This document shows positions 55,590-64,000 of a stretch of 64,000 nucleotides of DNA, one piece after another. How positions within the stretch are numbered: the first letter of the stretch is position 1; every line of letters begins with the position of its first letter. The stretch lies in contig NZ_MDTQ01000001.1 of assembly GCF_001709345.1 (NCBI RefSeq), forward strand, positions 3,658,023 through 3,722,022, written 5' to 3'. The DNA is from Terasakiispira papahanaumokuakeensis (lineage in GTDB: Bacteria; Pseudomonadota; Gammaproteobacteria; Pseudomonadales; Halomonadaceae). The notes beneath the pieces were generated by a model that was not told where the DNA came from, ran no database searches, and was given only the letters and a program-made list of their open reading frames with translations. The translations under genes and the position numbers were made by a program.

Positions 55590-55622
55590 ACCCCTGCCTT
55601 CTTCGGAAGGTGGGGGTTTTTT
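55590..55622 (+). terminator. Strong intrinsic terminator after giant gene 1
   Basis: A 12-bp stem starting ACCCC and closing GGGGGT encloses CCTTC-TTCG-GAAGG, a UUCG tetraloop, followed by six T. Almost the same element follows giant gene 2. Confidence 0.93.
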
Positions 55623-55633
55623 ATTGGCCCTTC

Positions 55634-55718
55634 TGTAGGCGCTTGCTTGCAAGCGAATGTGCCGTGAACCTCTGTGGCCATCCAACATACCCCCTTCGCG
55701 GCCAAGGCCGCTCCTACA
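55634..55718. repeat. REP/BIME-like palindrome pair, copy 1
   Basis: TGTAGGCGCTTGC-TT-GCAAGCGAA (55634-55657) is followed by an inverted partner with stem GCGGCC-AA-GGCCGC, closing GCTCCTACA (55695-55718). Opposed TGTAGG...GCGAA elements are the hallmark of REP doublets, well known in Pseudomonas. Confidence 0.8.
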
Positions 55719-55744
55719 AAACCCGTTTCAATCTCTTAACCTTC

Positions 55745-55827
55745 TGTAGGCGCTTGCTTGCAAGCGAATGTGTCGTGAGCCTCTATGGTCACCGAAACCG
55801 CCCTTCGCGGCCAAGGCCGCGCCTACA
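55745..55827. repeat. REP/BIME-like palindrome pair, copy 2
   Basis: A second copy of the same pair: TGTAGGCGCTTGC...GCAAGCGAA, then TTCGCGGCC-AA-GGCCGCGCCTACA. It is about 90 percent alike to copy 1 by eye and spaced 111 bases from it. Confidence 0.8.
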
Positions 55828-56004
55828 AAAACCTCTTTAATCGGGTTGATGGTGGTTTTTTTGGGGTATGTCATTGACTTCTTTACGTGAGGCGTTTGAA
55901 ATGAGGCGTCAAGTGTCTACTTTTATTGACACTATCTTGATAAGCCGAGTCGTTGAGCGAGGTCTGATCGCTGAGCGAAGCCCGATGAAGAGGAAGTTCG
56001 CCCC

Positions 56005-59000
56005 ATGCCTGTGTCCGTCAATGAGATTTATGCGGTATCGATTGCGTTGTTTGAACGCGCGCCGACTGAGGGTGAGTTGGCACAGTGGCAGGGGTTACCC
56101 AGCCTCACCGCGGTAACGGCGGCATTGCTGGCGGCGGATGATCGCTATGCCGGGCTTGAAGGCGGTGATTTAGTGGCGGCGGTTGTCGAGACCTTGGCGC
56201 GTGGGCAGGTGGATGAGTCGTTGATGACGGAGGCCCGCGCGGGGTTTACCGCTCAGTGGGCCGCACAAAAGCCCGCCCCGGCCACCTTGTTGACCGATAT
56301 GGCGCTGGCGATGTGGCAATCGCCAGACCCACAGTGGCAGGCGGCGAAAACGGTGGTTGTCGAGCAGTTCGAGGCCGCCCTGGCTGATCAAGCTCAACCC
56401 GGTGAGGCGTGGTGGTTGGCGATCGGGCCGGATAGGTTAGTGGGCACCGCTCAAGATGATCTCTTTTGGGCGCCCGTGCAGCAGAATGCCTGGGGGCAAT
56501 CGGCGAACACCTTAGGCACGGGGGATGAGGTGGATGGAGGGGCCGGTACCGATACCCTGCATGCCATGCTACGCCCTGAGTACGATCTAGGCGGTCAGGC
56601 GGTGAGTATCAACCCGATCACCCGTGGCATTGAGCAGGTGACGCTTGAAGCGCTCAGTGGTCGTACTGATACAGTGCTGGACGCGGGCAAAATGTCAGGC
56701 GTTAACCGCTACACTAACGTTGAAAGCGAAAACAACCTGACCATTCAGGATGTCCGCATCAAAGCATCTCAAGCGACTGTTGACATCAAGCTGAAGATGG
56801 AAAGCGTCGATCACCACGAAGACTTCACCGTGCTGTTCGATTCTAACTCGCTGCGCGCCAAGCCGAACGAAACTGCTAACTCAGCGATCGTACTGCGTTT
56901 GGACGACGGCCGGGGTACTGATGACCAGCCGCTGGCGACACTGAAATTCAACCTGTCGTTCAACATCAATGGCAACGATATCGAAATCAGCGATATCACG
57001 CCGGTTGAGGGCACTTACCAAGGCTTGGTCACTGCGATCCAGAACGCCCTGGCCGACATTCCGCAAGCGGAAGGCCTGAGTGTTGAGCTGGGTAACGCCT
57101 TTACCTCTATCGACATCACCAAAGCGGATGGTTCTGTTGTTTCTGAACCGGCTGACGGTGTTGACGTCATCATCCGTGATGCATCCGGCGGCGAATTCGA
57201 AGACGTGAACTTCGATCCGCAATCTGTTGGTGGCACCTTCTCTATCAAAGGTGGCGCGACTGCAGAACAGCCTGACACCATCACCAACAAAATCACCAGC
57301 GACATCACGCTGGACAACGTTGGCCGCGGCAGTGTCGGTGGTGACGTTGTGATCGGTGGTATGTCGGGCACTAAAGGCGTTGAAAAACTGCTGGTTCACG
57401 TTGATCGTGACAGCAACATCGCCAGCCTGGGCACGACTGCACGCACGGCTGACGCGGTTGAAAACCCCGGTCAGCTGGATCTGGACGAAGTTGTGGTTGA
57501 CTCTGTTGCCGATGGCGCCAATGGCGACCTGGTGATCGGTCAACTGACTGACGTTCAAGACTTTGACTCCAACAGCTTCAATGGCAACAGCCTGACTGTC
57601 ACGTCTGACATCACTGACGCCGTTGTGGCGCGTGATCTGGATATGCCGGGTCAGTACAGCGAAGTCAACTATGACTACAAGCTGGGCGCCAACAACAACA
57701 ACCTGACTCTGAATGTGGCTCAGGAAGCCGTCGGTCATGACGACTTCAACCTGAACATCACCGGTACAGGTAACAACGCCATTGTGGTTGACGTGGCCGA
57801 TAACGGTTACAACACCCACAATGTGAACTGGTACAACAACCAGTCCAACCTGGATAACATCAACGTTAACACTGGCTCTGGCTCAGACTTCGTTTGGACC
57901 CAAGGTTGGGGCGATGCCAACATCAGCACTGGTGCGGGTAACGACACTATCGTCACCGATAACACCGGTGAAAAAGCGACCTGGATCTTCAATGGCACAG
58001 GTGCACCGGAAGATGTGAATGGCAACCCGACTGGTTTTGGTTTTGCTTACACCAACAATGGCGTAACAAACTCAATTGTCTACAAAGGGTCTGTCACCGT
58101 CACCTTGTCTGACGATGCGGCCGCTGCCCTAGGTGACGAAGGCTTTGAAGCCACCGTTCAACTGGATGACAGCATCATCTTCGGTAGCGCCAAAGCGCTG
58201 AACGATGCGATCAAAGAAGCGATCAACACGCCGACCCTGAACGGTGAGCGTAATGAGCTGAGCAGCCTGCTGACCGCAGAAGACGGCCCGAATGGCAGCT
58301 TGATCATTCGTTCCAACATCGATGGTCAGGTGGTGAATGAGAACCTGCAAGTCGCCTTCACGCCGGTCGACACGACTGATGCGACCGCTTGGAACTCCAG
58401 CAATGCCTCCACTTTGACCAATGCGATTGCTGAAGCGACCCGTCAGTCTGATTATGCGCTGCCTAACAACCTGGAGACTGTCCTGGGTGATCCGGCCACA
58501 CCCACTGCGTTTTCAACTGATCCAAACACCGGTCAGCAGAGACTGGCCAATGCCGGTACTGACAGCACCGCGGTCAGCAGCAACGTGGTGAATGCCGGAG
58601 CAGGTGATGACCTGATCGTACTGGGGTCAGGCAACGGTGCCGACACTCTCGTGATCGACGGCACTCACCTGGGTCAGAACACCATCGTCAACTTCAATGC
58701 GGCGCAAGACAAAGTTGATCTGAGTGCTTACCTGGTTGACCGTCAAGAAGGCACTTCCGGCTCTGACATCTCTTCAACAGTGATTCCGGTGAATACCACG
58801 ACGGCCAATACGGTTGATCTCATCAATAACTTTGTCGATGCGGCCAATGGTCAGACGTGGCAGGCCCTGGATTCCGCTTCTGTGAAGGCCCATCTGGATG
58901 GGTCGCAACCTTACACTGGATTCCCGACACCGACGATTACCACTGCACCGAATAACCTGCACAACAGCAATAACACCCATCACGTGATTGCTGTTGAAAA

Positions 59001-60768
59001 CCCGGACAACGACGGCGAGTACAAGTTCTTCCAGATTGTGGTTGATCACACTGATGACACCCCAGCGGGTCGTGGTTACAGCGTCTCTGAAATCGGCACC
59101 TTCGATTTCGGTGATACGATGACGGTCACTGACCTGCTGGACGGTGATTATACCGTGACGACGAACACGCCGAGCCCCTCTTCTGTCTTCACTTTAGAAG
59201 AAGCCAATGGCCAGCTGCTGGATAGCACGGCTCAGGATCTGGACATCACGGTGGGTCGTGATGCCGACCTGACTCAGGAATACTTCCTGCGTCTGGTTGA
59301 CAGCAGCATCACCTTCAGCTTCGCCAGCGAAGCCCAGACCGTTGTCCTGTCTCAGAACAGCTATATCGACACCAATGCTACCGGTACGCTGACGATTGAC
59401 GGCGGTATACTGGATGCCTCCAATCTGCGTCCGTCTCAGTTTCTGCCGAGCGCCGGTGGCCAGACAGGGGTTGTGCTGAACTCGACCTTGATACTGTCGC
59501 AGGCTCAGGCGGCTGCGATGGTGGCTGATGGCACGCTGTTCTACTCCAACTCGACAACGAACAGCCAGATCATTGTTGAGCTGGATAACGGTACAGACAA
59601 TGTGATTACCCTGGAACCTGGTGATCAGAGCAACAATGATCGTGCGATCACGTTGGCACTGACGGGTGCTAATCCTGCCGATGGCTTTCAAGGCTCGACG
59701 CCGGTATCTATCCCGACTGACGACATCCCGGACGACAACAACGGTGGCCAGACGCCGACTCCGGGGACTGACTACACTGTTCATGCGTTCAAGAATGAAA
59801 CGCCTGCGCCGACTCAGTACACCATCACTGATGGCCCGACTGCGATTGTGTCTGAAGCCACTACTGGTGGTGATGGCAGTGCTATTCTGGCTAACGCTAC
59901 GAGCGTTGCCCTCAAACTGTTTGCGGGTGATAAAACTGTAGCGCTGACTGACCTGACTAATTCAACTGACGCCACGGCCATCGACTTCACTGATAATGCG
60001 GCTACGCTGACTTCTTCTGAGCTGACCACTATCACTGGTAGCCTGAGCCTGACTGAGGCTGATGCCATCACTGTTACTGGTGTGGCTGCTGGTGATGTTG
60101 TGACTGTTGACGGTGTGCTGAGCGACAACGACACCATTGAAGTCGCTGATAATGGAGTGATTAGCTTGTCAGCTGCTGCACTGGGCAGCTTGAATGCTAC
60201 TCTGGCCGTAACAACGCCTGGCACTGGTAATGATGCTACTGTAACTGTCAACACGCTGAGTGGTCAGACGGTTAAAACCACAAGCTTCGCGGATACTTTC
60301 CAGTTTGCAGATGGTGATACGGATGTTGGTATCAACAATTTTGTCATAGGTACTGATAAGTTGGATTTCTCCCAGCTTTCAGTACAGGGGACTTTGGCTG
60401 CTGAAAATTACGCCAACGGTACTCGCGATAGTGGTATCACGTTGGATAATACGAACAGCAAAGTCTACATCATTGACAATGATACATTCGATCTAGGAGG
60501 CGCGAATAATAGCGCTGCTCCGATCGGCTCATTTAGCAATTTGTCTGATGTGGCTGGTTTTCTTAATACCGGTGTGACATTCACTGCCCACGCAGATCAG
60601 ACGAATTTCTTTATCATCCGTGATGCGAGCTCGACGAATGACTTACACCATATATATGCCTTCACCGACTCCGGTAACGATACCCACATTGATGTGAATG
60701 AGTTGACGCATGTTGGTTCTGTGACGGCTAACGCGACCCTTCTGACAACTGACTTATTGCTGGCTTAA
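56005..60768 (+). CDS. Giant type I-secreted surface-layer-like protein 2
   Basis: A 1587-residue paralogue of the preceding protein. The helical N-terminal domain (1-150; VSVNEIYAVSIALFERAP) is DUF4214-like but quite different in sequence. Its codons are ordinary and GC-rich (TTG, GCG, GTG), unlike gene 1. From residue 225 to 831 the DNA is nearly identical to gene 1, then drifts. RTX-like motifs recur (GDEVDGGAGTDTL near 172 and NAGAGDDLIVLG near 865). The last 330 residues are unique, with VIGTDKLDFSQL and the hydrophobic end TTDLLLA. GAGGAAG precedes the ATG. No Crp-type box was seen, and terminator and REP elements separate it from gene 1. It may be a minor or alternative layer subunit. 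Confidence 0.85.
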   Translation: MPVSVNEIYAVSIALFERAPTEGELAQWQGLPSLTAVTAALLAADDRYAGLEGGDLVAAVVETLARGQVDESLMTEARAGFTAQWAAQKPAPATLLTDMALAMWQSPDPQWQAAKTVVVEQFEAALADQAQPGEAWWLAIGPDRLVGTAQDDLFWAPVQQNAWGQSANTLGTGDEVDGGAGTDTLHAMLRPEYDLGGQAVSINPITRGIEQVTLEALSGRTDTVLDAGKMSGVNRYTNVESENNLTIQDVRIKASQATVDIKLKMESVDHHEDFTVLFDSNSLRAKPNETANSAIVLRLDDGRGTDDQPLATLKFNLSFNINGNDIEISDITPVEGTYQGLVTAIQNALADIPQAEGLSVELGNAFTSIDITKADGSVVSEPADGVDVIIRDASGGEFEDVNFDPQSVGGTFSIKGGATAEQPDTITNKITSDITLDNVGRGSVGGDVVIGGMSGTKGVEKLLVHVDRDSNIASLGTTARTADAVENPGQLDLDEVVVDSVADGANGDLVIGQLTDVQDFDSNSFNGNSLTVTSDITDAVVARDLDMPGQYSEVNYDYKLGANNNNLTLNVAQEAVGHDDFNLNITGTGNNAIVVDVADNGYNTHNVNWYNNQSNLDNINVNTGSGSDFVWTQGWGDANISTGAGNDTIVTDNTGEKATWIFNGTGAPEDVNGNPTGFGFAYTNNGVTNSIVYKGSVTVTLSDDAAAALGDEGFEATVQLDDSIIFGSAKALNDAIKEAINTPTLNGERNELSSLLTAEDGPNGSLIIRSNIDGQVVNENLQVAFTPVDTTDATAWNSSNASTLTNAIAEATRQSDYALPNNLETVLGDPATPTAFSTDPNTGQQRLANAGTDSTAVSSNVVNAGAGDDLIVLGSGNGADTLVIDGTHLGQNTIVNFNAAQDKVDLSAYLVDRQEGTSGSDISSTVIPVNTTTANTVDLINNFVDAANGQTWQALDSASVKAHLDGSQPYTGFPTPTITTAPNNLHNSNNTHHVIAVENPDNDGEYKFFQIVVDHTDDTPAGRGYSVSEIGTFDFGDTMTVTDLLDGDYTVTTNTPSPSSVFTLEEANGQLLDSTAQDLDITVGRDADLTQEYFLRLVDSSITFSFASEAQTVVLSQNSYIDTNATGTLTIDGGILDASNLRPSQFLPSAGGQTGVVLNSTLILSQAQAAAMVADGTLFYSNSTTNSQIIVELDNGTDNVITLEPGDQSNNDRAITLALTGANPADGFQGSTPVSIPTDDIPDDNNGGQTPTPGTDYTVHAFKNETPAPTQYTITDGPTAIVSEATTGGDGSAILANATSVALKLFAGDKTVALTDLTNSTDATAIDFTDNAATLTSSELTTITGSLSLTEADAITVTGVAAGDVVTVDGVLSDNDTIEVADNGVISLSAAALGSLNATLAVTTPGTGNDATVTVNTLSGQTVKTTSFADTFQFADGDTDVGINNFVIGTDKLDFSQLSVQGTLAAENYANGTRDSGITLDNTNSKVYIIDNDTFDLGGANNSAAPIGSFSNLSDVAGFLNTGVTFTAHADQTNFFIIRDASSTNDLHHIYAFTDSGNDTHIDVNELTHVGSVTANATLLTTDLLLA
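56677..58499 (+). repeat. Near-identical 1.8-kb block, copy 2 (partner 51624-53446)
   Basis: This block carries the optimised codon style of gene 1 inside a gene whose 5' end does not. That favours copying from gene 1 into gene 2 rather than ancient shared descent alone. Confidence 0.93.
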
Positions 60769-60790
60769 CCGACTAAGGTTTGCCAAACGA

Positions 60791-60821
60791 CCCCCCCTTC
60801 TTCGGAAGGTGGGGGTTTTTT
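60791..60821 (+). terminator. Intrinsic terminator after giant gene 2
   Basis: A C-run followed by CCTTC-TTCG-GAAGG, a G-run and six T. The core and tail are the same as in the terminator after giant gene 1, including the following TTATTGG-type bases, so the tail region was duplicated with the gene. Confidence 0.92.
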
Positions 60822-60834
60822 ATTGGGAACCTTC

Positions 60835-60858
60835 TGTAGGCGCTTGCTTGCAAGCGAA
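60835..60858. repeat. Single REP-like element after giant gene 2
   Basis: TGTAGGCGCTTGC-TT-GCAAGCGAA, identical to the first half of the REP pairs at 55634 and 55745. It stands just behind the terminator as in copy 1, but without the inverted partner. Confidence 0.8.
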
Positions 60859-60881
60859 TTTTGAATTAAACGAATTGTTAA

Positions 60882-61685
60882 TTAAAAACGAAAGAGACTG
60901 TCGTCGTTTTCACCGAACATGTCGTCCAGGTCGATGTCTTCTGGCGTCGCTGAGGGGGCGGGTTGTTGTTTTGCCAGGGTTTGATGCAGTTGAGCCAACA
61001 CTTGGGTGCGTTTCATTGATAACAACTGGCCATAGGCAATCGCCAGGGCATCGGCTTGCATCAGCGCTTGTATGGCCTCAACGTCGAGTTGGCGCAGGGC
61101 TTCGTCATCAATGCGATAGACCCCGTTTAAGGGAATCACTTCACCGGCTTTGTTTTTGGTTTTCAGCGCCCAAGGGGTGAACAGTTGTTGCGCGGCAAGG
61201 GCATCCGTGGCTTTTTGCGTGGCGATCCGGTTTTGTTCGGCGTGTTTGAGCTGCGCCACAATGGGTTTGAGGGCGTCACTGTGGGTGCCAGATTCATAAA
61301 AGGGGTGAACGCCAAGTTCATCAGTACTCTCGACCAAGCCGCTGTCGCGATCAATGCAGAGGGCGCGTTTGTCGGGCTGGCCTTCTACCGGCAGCATGGC
61401 GAAGGGGTAGGTCCGAAATTGTAAGGGCGTATAACCGGCGATCCATTTGTGGGATTGCGGGTGAACAAACACATTTTGTCCGGGAACGAGCGTCAGTAAT
61501 GCCACCAGTTGAAAGCGCTCTTCAGCCGTTTTGACCCAAGCAATGGGCATAGTGGCTAAGGTGTCGGCCAGTTCTGCTGCCACAATCGGCACCACACTAT
61601 GCTGGGCGGCAAAGGCGTAATGGGCTGCTGGGCGCCAGCCGGTGTTTTGGTGGGCTTGGCTATCCAGTGCCATAAAGTCAGCCAT
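60882..61685 (-). CDS. SapC-family protein (S-layer associated)
   Basis: A 267-residue protein of the SapC family (PF07277 by recollection), named after the Campylobacter fetus S-layer locus. Typical marks are HYAFAAQHSVVPIVAAEL near the start, HKWIAGYTPLQFRTYPFAML (about 100-120) and DRDSGLVESTDELGVHPFYE. There is no signal peptide. The C-terminal 50 residues are a Gln/Asp-rich linker. Its biochemical role is unknown. It is convergent with giant gene 2, whose terminator and REP element fill the 113-base gap. The association with surface-layer-like genes supports the overall reading of the locus. Confidence 0.85.
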   Translation of the reverse strand: MADFMALDSQAHQNTGWRPAAHYAFAAQHSVVPIVAAELADTLATMPIAWVKTAEERFQLVALLTLVPGQNVFVHPQSHKWIAGYTPLQFRTYPFAMLPVEGQPDKRALCIDRDSGLVESTDELGVHPFYESGTHSDALKPIVAQLKHAEQNRIATQKATDALAAQQLFTPWALKTKNKAGEVIPLNGVYRIDDEALRQLDVEAIQALMQADALAIAYGQLLSMKRTQVLAQLHQTLAKQQPAPSATPEDIDLDDMFGENDDSLFRF

Positions 61686-61766
61686 GATGATCTCCTGTAG
61701 TCTTCATGAATCTTGAATGTGAGACGTGTCAGTGAGTCTCGCGGGGTTTTCGATCATGTTGTCACG

Positions 61767-62873
61767 TTAGATATCTTCGGGGCTAATGGGGCGCCGGGCA
61801 TGCCAGCGCCGTGACAGGTGTCGACCCCATAAACGGGCCGGCTCTTCGATTAAACGATGCATCAGCCCCGCCAATACCAGGGTCAGCACTAAGGCGCTTA
61901 AGGCCAGTGTCGGGCCGCTGAGGCTGGGCCAGAGCTTTTGCAGCATCACCGGGGTGGCATTGTGCATGAGGTAGATCGAATAGCTAAGACTGCCTAATAG
62001 CAGGCTGATTCGATAACCCCATGCCTGAGTCGTGCGACCTGAGGGGTGATGGCGGGCGTCGGTGCTGGACGACTGGGTGATGAGGATTAAAGGCGCTAAG
62101 ACCAAGGCATAACCCAGGGCACAGAGGACGCCAAAATAGGCCCTGAGTAAGGGGTGTTGAGCAAAACCGGCATCCCCTTGGGTGACAAAAAAGTCAGCCA
62201 GACCGCCCAGTAGCAGTAACCCACCGACCATGCTCAGGCCTGTATAGCGGCGTTTAATCCGCTGAGGTGCCCGCGCCAGCGCTTGCACCAGGGGGTAGAG
62301 CCCCACGCCGATCAGAAACTCCGGCAGAATCCCGGTGATATGCACGCTCAAGAAGAACCAAAGGCTTTCGCTTTCCGGCGGGCTTTGCAGCATGATCACA
62401 CCGCGCACCAACAGGCTGACCAGGGCCGTGAGCCAAAGAGCATGACGCCAGCGAAACAGCCAGGTGAGCCAAGGGATGAGTAAATAAAATTCAACCTCGA
62501 CCGGTAGGCTCCAAAAAGCCGGATTGAGATAAAAGGCTTCGGCCCGGCTGTGGGTGGTGTGCAGCATGGCGAGATGATCGAACAGTAGGCTGATCCCCTG
62601 TGGCGGTGTCGGCCAGAGCCACCAGTAAGTGAGCACCGCCAGGCAATAAAGGGGGTATAGCCGGAAAAAGCGGCGGATAAAAAAGGGCATGGGGCTGACT
62701 TGCCCACTCAGCAGCAGTCGCGCAAAAACAAAACCGCTGATGACAAAAAACAGGTCAACACCGGTCCAGAAGAAATTGAGCAGTGTGGGGCCATCGGTGA
62801 GCCAATGCGCATAGTGCGATAGCAGCACCATCAGCGCGGCGACACCCCGGGCCAGCTCAATACCGTAGAACAT
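61767..62873 (-). CDS. Acyltransferase family 3 membrane protein (OafA/NodX-like)
   Basis: A 368-residue polytopic protein with about ten helices. It begins MFYGIELARGVAALMVLLSH, the family motif with the catalytic His in LSHYAHWL. FFWTGVDLFFVISGFVFARL and FIRRFFRLYPLYCLAVL are equally typical. These enzymes transfer acetyl or other acyl groups to sugars of O-antigen, capsule or exopolysaccharide. The ATG at 62873 has AAGGA at the right distance; an ATG at 62939 is further upstream. It may decorate the glycan made by the clusters at 24969-43176, though other targets are possible. Confidence 0.92.
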   Translation of the reverse strand: MFYGIELARGVAALMVLLSHYAHWLTDGPTLLNFFWTGVDLFFVISGFVFARLLLSGQVSPMPFFIRRFFRLYPLYCLAVLTYWWLWPTPPQGISLLFDHLAMLHTTHSRAEAFYLNPAFWSLPVEVEFYLLIPWLTWLFRWRHALWLTALVSLLVRGVIMLQSPPESESLWFFLSVHITGILPEFLIGVGLYPLVQALARAPQRIKRRYTGLSMVGGLLLLGGLADFFVTQGDAGFAQHPLLRAYFGVLCALGYALVLAPLILITQSSSTDARHHPSGRTTQAWGYRISLLLGSLSYSIYLMHNATPVMLQKLWPSLSGPTLALSALVLTLVLAGLMHRLIEEPARLWGRHLSRRWHARRPISPEDI

Positions 62874-63119
62874 ATCGGATTCCTTTTCTCCTGCTGCGAT
62901 CATGATGGGGCCATGCCACCTGGGCGGTACATTGTACATCCAACGATGAGTGCTGCCTAAAGGCCATTTCAGCCGTCTGCTTGGCCGAGATCACCCGGTA
63001 GCGGCACAAGGGGCTCGATCTTCTCAAGGGGCACCAGTAAACTGCATGCCTTCAGTGGTCATCGTTCGGGTCGATGGCGCTGGCTGATGATTGATGATCT
63101 CTGTTGAGGTGAGGCGAGG

Positions 63120-64000
63120 ATGCAGGTGTCGATGCGGTGGTTGAAGGAGCATCCCAATGTCACGCTATGGGGCGTGGTGGTCGTGGTGATGGCGCTACTG
63201 GCTTCATCCACGGGCTGGGTGGTGTTCAGTGATGATGATAGTCATTTATTGCAGCTGGCGACCCGGCTGGATGGGTTCTCGCATTATTATGTGCCTGAGC
63301 GTTATCAATTGCTGTCGATCGTGCATTTTACGCCGGTGGCGATTTCGCTGTATCAGACGATCTTGGCCTGGTTTGGCCCGCATCCGGAAGCCTTTATGGG
63401 GGTGCAGTGGCTGCTGTGTGGGCTGCTGGTGGGGTCGTTGGCCGTGAGTGTGCGTTATCGCACCCAGCGGCTGGAGGCGGGTGTGTTGTTTATCGCGCTG
63501 GCGTTGCTGGTGCTCTCCATGGGCCCGATGCTGACACGCTTTTATACCTTGCATTATGTCTTCGGGGGCGTTTGTGCGGCGTTGATTGCGTTGGGGCTGA
63601 GTCAAGGGACTCGCCCTTCGTGGGGGCGTTTAGCGGTGGGCAGTGCCTTGCTGGCGCTGGCGCTGCTCAGTAAAGAGATCTATTTGATGTTGGTGCCGTT
63701 GCTGTTGGCTTATGGCATCCGGCGTCGCCATTGGCCCTTGATCGCTGCGGTGTTACTGGTGACCTTGGCTTATATGGCACTGCGTATCGACATCCTTGGG
63801 GTCTCGGATGAAGGGCGCAATGGTGAAAACTTTCTCACCGACTTGCTTGAAGTGACTTGGCCGCAGTGGCGTCATTTCTTGGTCTGGTATGGCAAGACCC
63901 ATGCGCTGTTATTCCTGGCGTCTTTGTGGGCCTTGTGGTGTGCACCGAAACAGTTTGTCATCCGGCTGTTCTGGGCCAGTTGGTTGGTGGCCCCGGTGTT
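63120..64000 (+). CDS. Polytopic membrane protein, N-terminal part (cut by window edge)
   Basis: An open frame from the ATG at 63120 (GAGG just upstream) to the end of the window, 293 codons, without a stop. The translation starts MQVSMRWLKEHPNVTLWG and has at least six hydrophobic segments. An acidic loop after the first helix, VVFSDDDSHLLQLA, is the placement of catalytic acids in GT-C type glycosyltransferases (GT39/PMT-like). No firm family assignment is possible. It is divergent from the acyltransferase gene, and its C-terminus is not visible. Confidence 0.7.
   Translation, partial: MQVSMRWLKEHPNVTLWGVVVVVMALLASSTGWVVFSDDDSHLLQLATRLDGFSHYYVPERYQLLSIVHFTPVAISLYQTILAWFGPHPEAFMGVQWLLCGLLVGSLAVSVRYRTQRLEAGVLFIALALLVLSMGPMLTRFYTLHYVFGGVCAALIALGLSQGTRPSWGRLAVGSALLALALLSKEIYLMLVPLLLAYGIRRRHWPLIAAVLLVTLAYMALRIDILGVSDEGRNGENFLTDLLEVTWPQWRHFLVWYGKTHALLFLASLWALWCAPKQFVIRLFWASWLVAPV

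Noticed and set aside
55868-56116. 82-codon frame between the two giant genes
   Set aside because: It overlaps the better supported start of giant gene 2, and its translation is Arg-rich and unlike a protein.
50874-60768. Classical RTX toxin or Ig-repeat adhesin
   Set aside because: RTX-like motifs are few and scattered, there is no long block of GGxGxDxUx repeats, no acyltransferase gene, and no Ig-like repeats. The layout fits surface-layer proteins better.

Overview
The window comes from a Gram-negative bacterium, almost certainly a gammaproteobacterium. The hemC-hemD and glmU-glmS pairs, the alaC-type aminotransferase, the Wzm/Wzt exporter, the PrtD-type type I secretion system and REP-like palindromes all fit. 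A marine or halotolerant Oceanospirillales-type host is my guess, at low confidence. No rRNA, tRNA, CRISPR array or complete mobile element was found.

Layout. (1) 1-2591: core genes on the minus strand (hemD fragment, hemC, alaC). (2) 3089-8082: a three-subunit membrane-bound gluconate-2-dehydrogenase-type enzyme (Tat-exported small subunit, GMC flavoprotein, tri-haem cytochrome c), then a LacI-family regulator. (3) 8212-15086: an accessory stretch with an AT-rich M23 endopeptidase, a decayed hicAB toxin-antitoxin pair, and a LysR regulator, BCCT transporter, Fe(II)/2-oxoglutarate oxygenase and DddP-like M24 protein that look like one uptake-and-breakdown unit for a betaine-like compound. (4) 15409-19399: core glmS, glmU and ribA on the minus strand. 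(5) 19724-33674: a DUF6447 protein, the complete type I exporter (ABC, HlyD, TolC) and, directly behind it, a glycan cluster (initiating sugar-phosphate transferase, rfbBDAC for dTDP-L-rhamnose, glycosyltransferases, and a polyprenol-sugar synthase, small flippase and membrane protein module). (6) 33714-43176 on the minus strand: more glycosyltransferases, a PIG-L deacetylase, an unusual fusion of a degenerate ABC ATPase with a GNAT domain, and the Wzt/Wzm ABC exporter. (7) 43346-50481: a Crp-family regulator divergent from a FecR protein, a CHASE2 cyclase and a TPR/beta-barrel outer-membrane protein. (8) 50874-61685: two giant paralogous type I-secreted surface-layer-like proteins (1536 and 1587 residues) and a SapC-family protein. 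(9) 61767-64000: an acyltransferase and a truncated membrane protein.

How it may work together (inference). Regions 5 to 8 read as one surface-layer superlocus: exporter, surface glycan to anchor or decorate the layer, two layer subunits, SapC, and a sensing and regulatory block. The arrangement recalls the Caulobacter rsa locus, where an S-layer gene, its type I exporter and O-antigen genes lie together. Perfect or near-perfect Crp-type boxes (TGTGA-N6-TCACA/G) lie ahead of the DUF6447/exporter genes, in the crp/fecR divergent region and ahead of the first giant gene. The local Crp-like protein keeps the three CRP residues that read this sequence but lacks the Arg-Ser pair that binds cAMP.

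The two giant genes share an almost identical block of about 1.8 kb and identical terminator-plus-REP tails, while their 5' parts differ in sequence and codon use. This points to a recent duplication or gene conversion.
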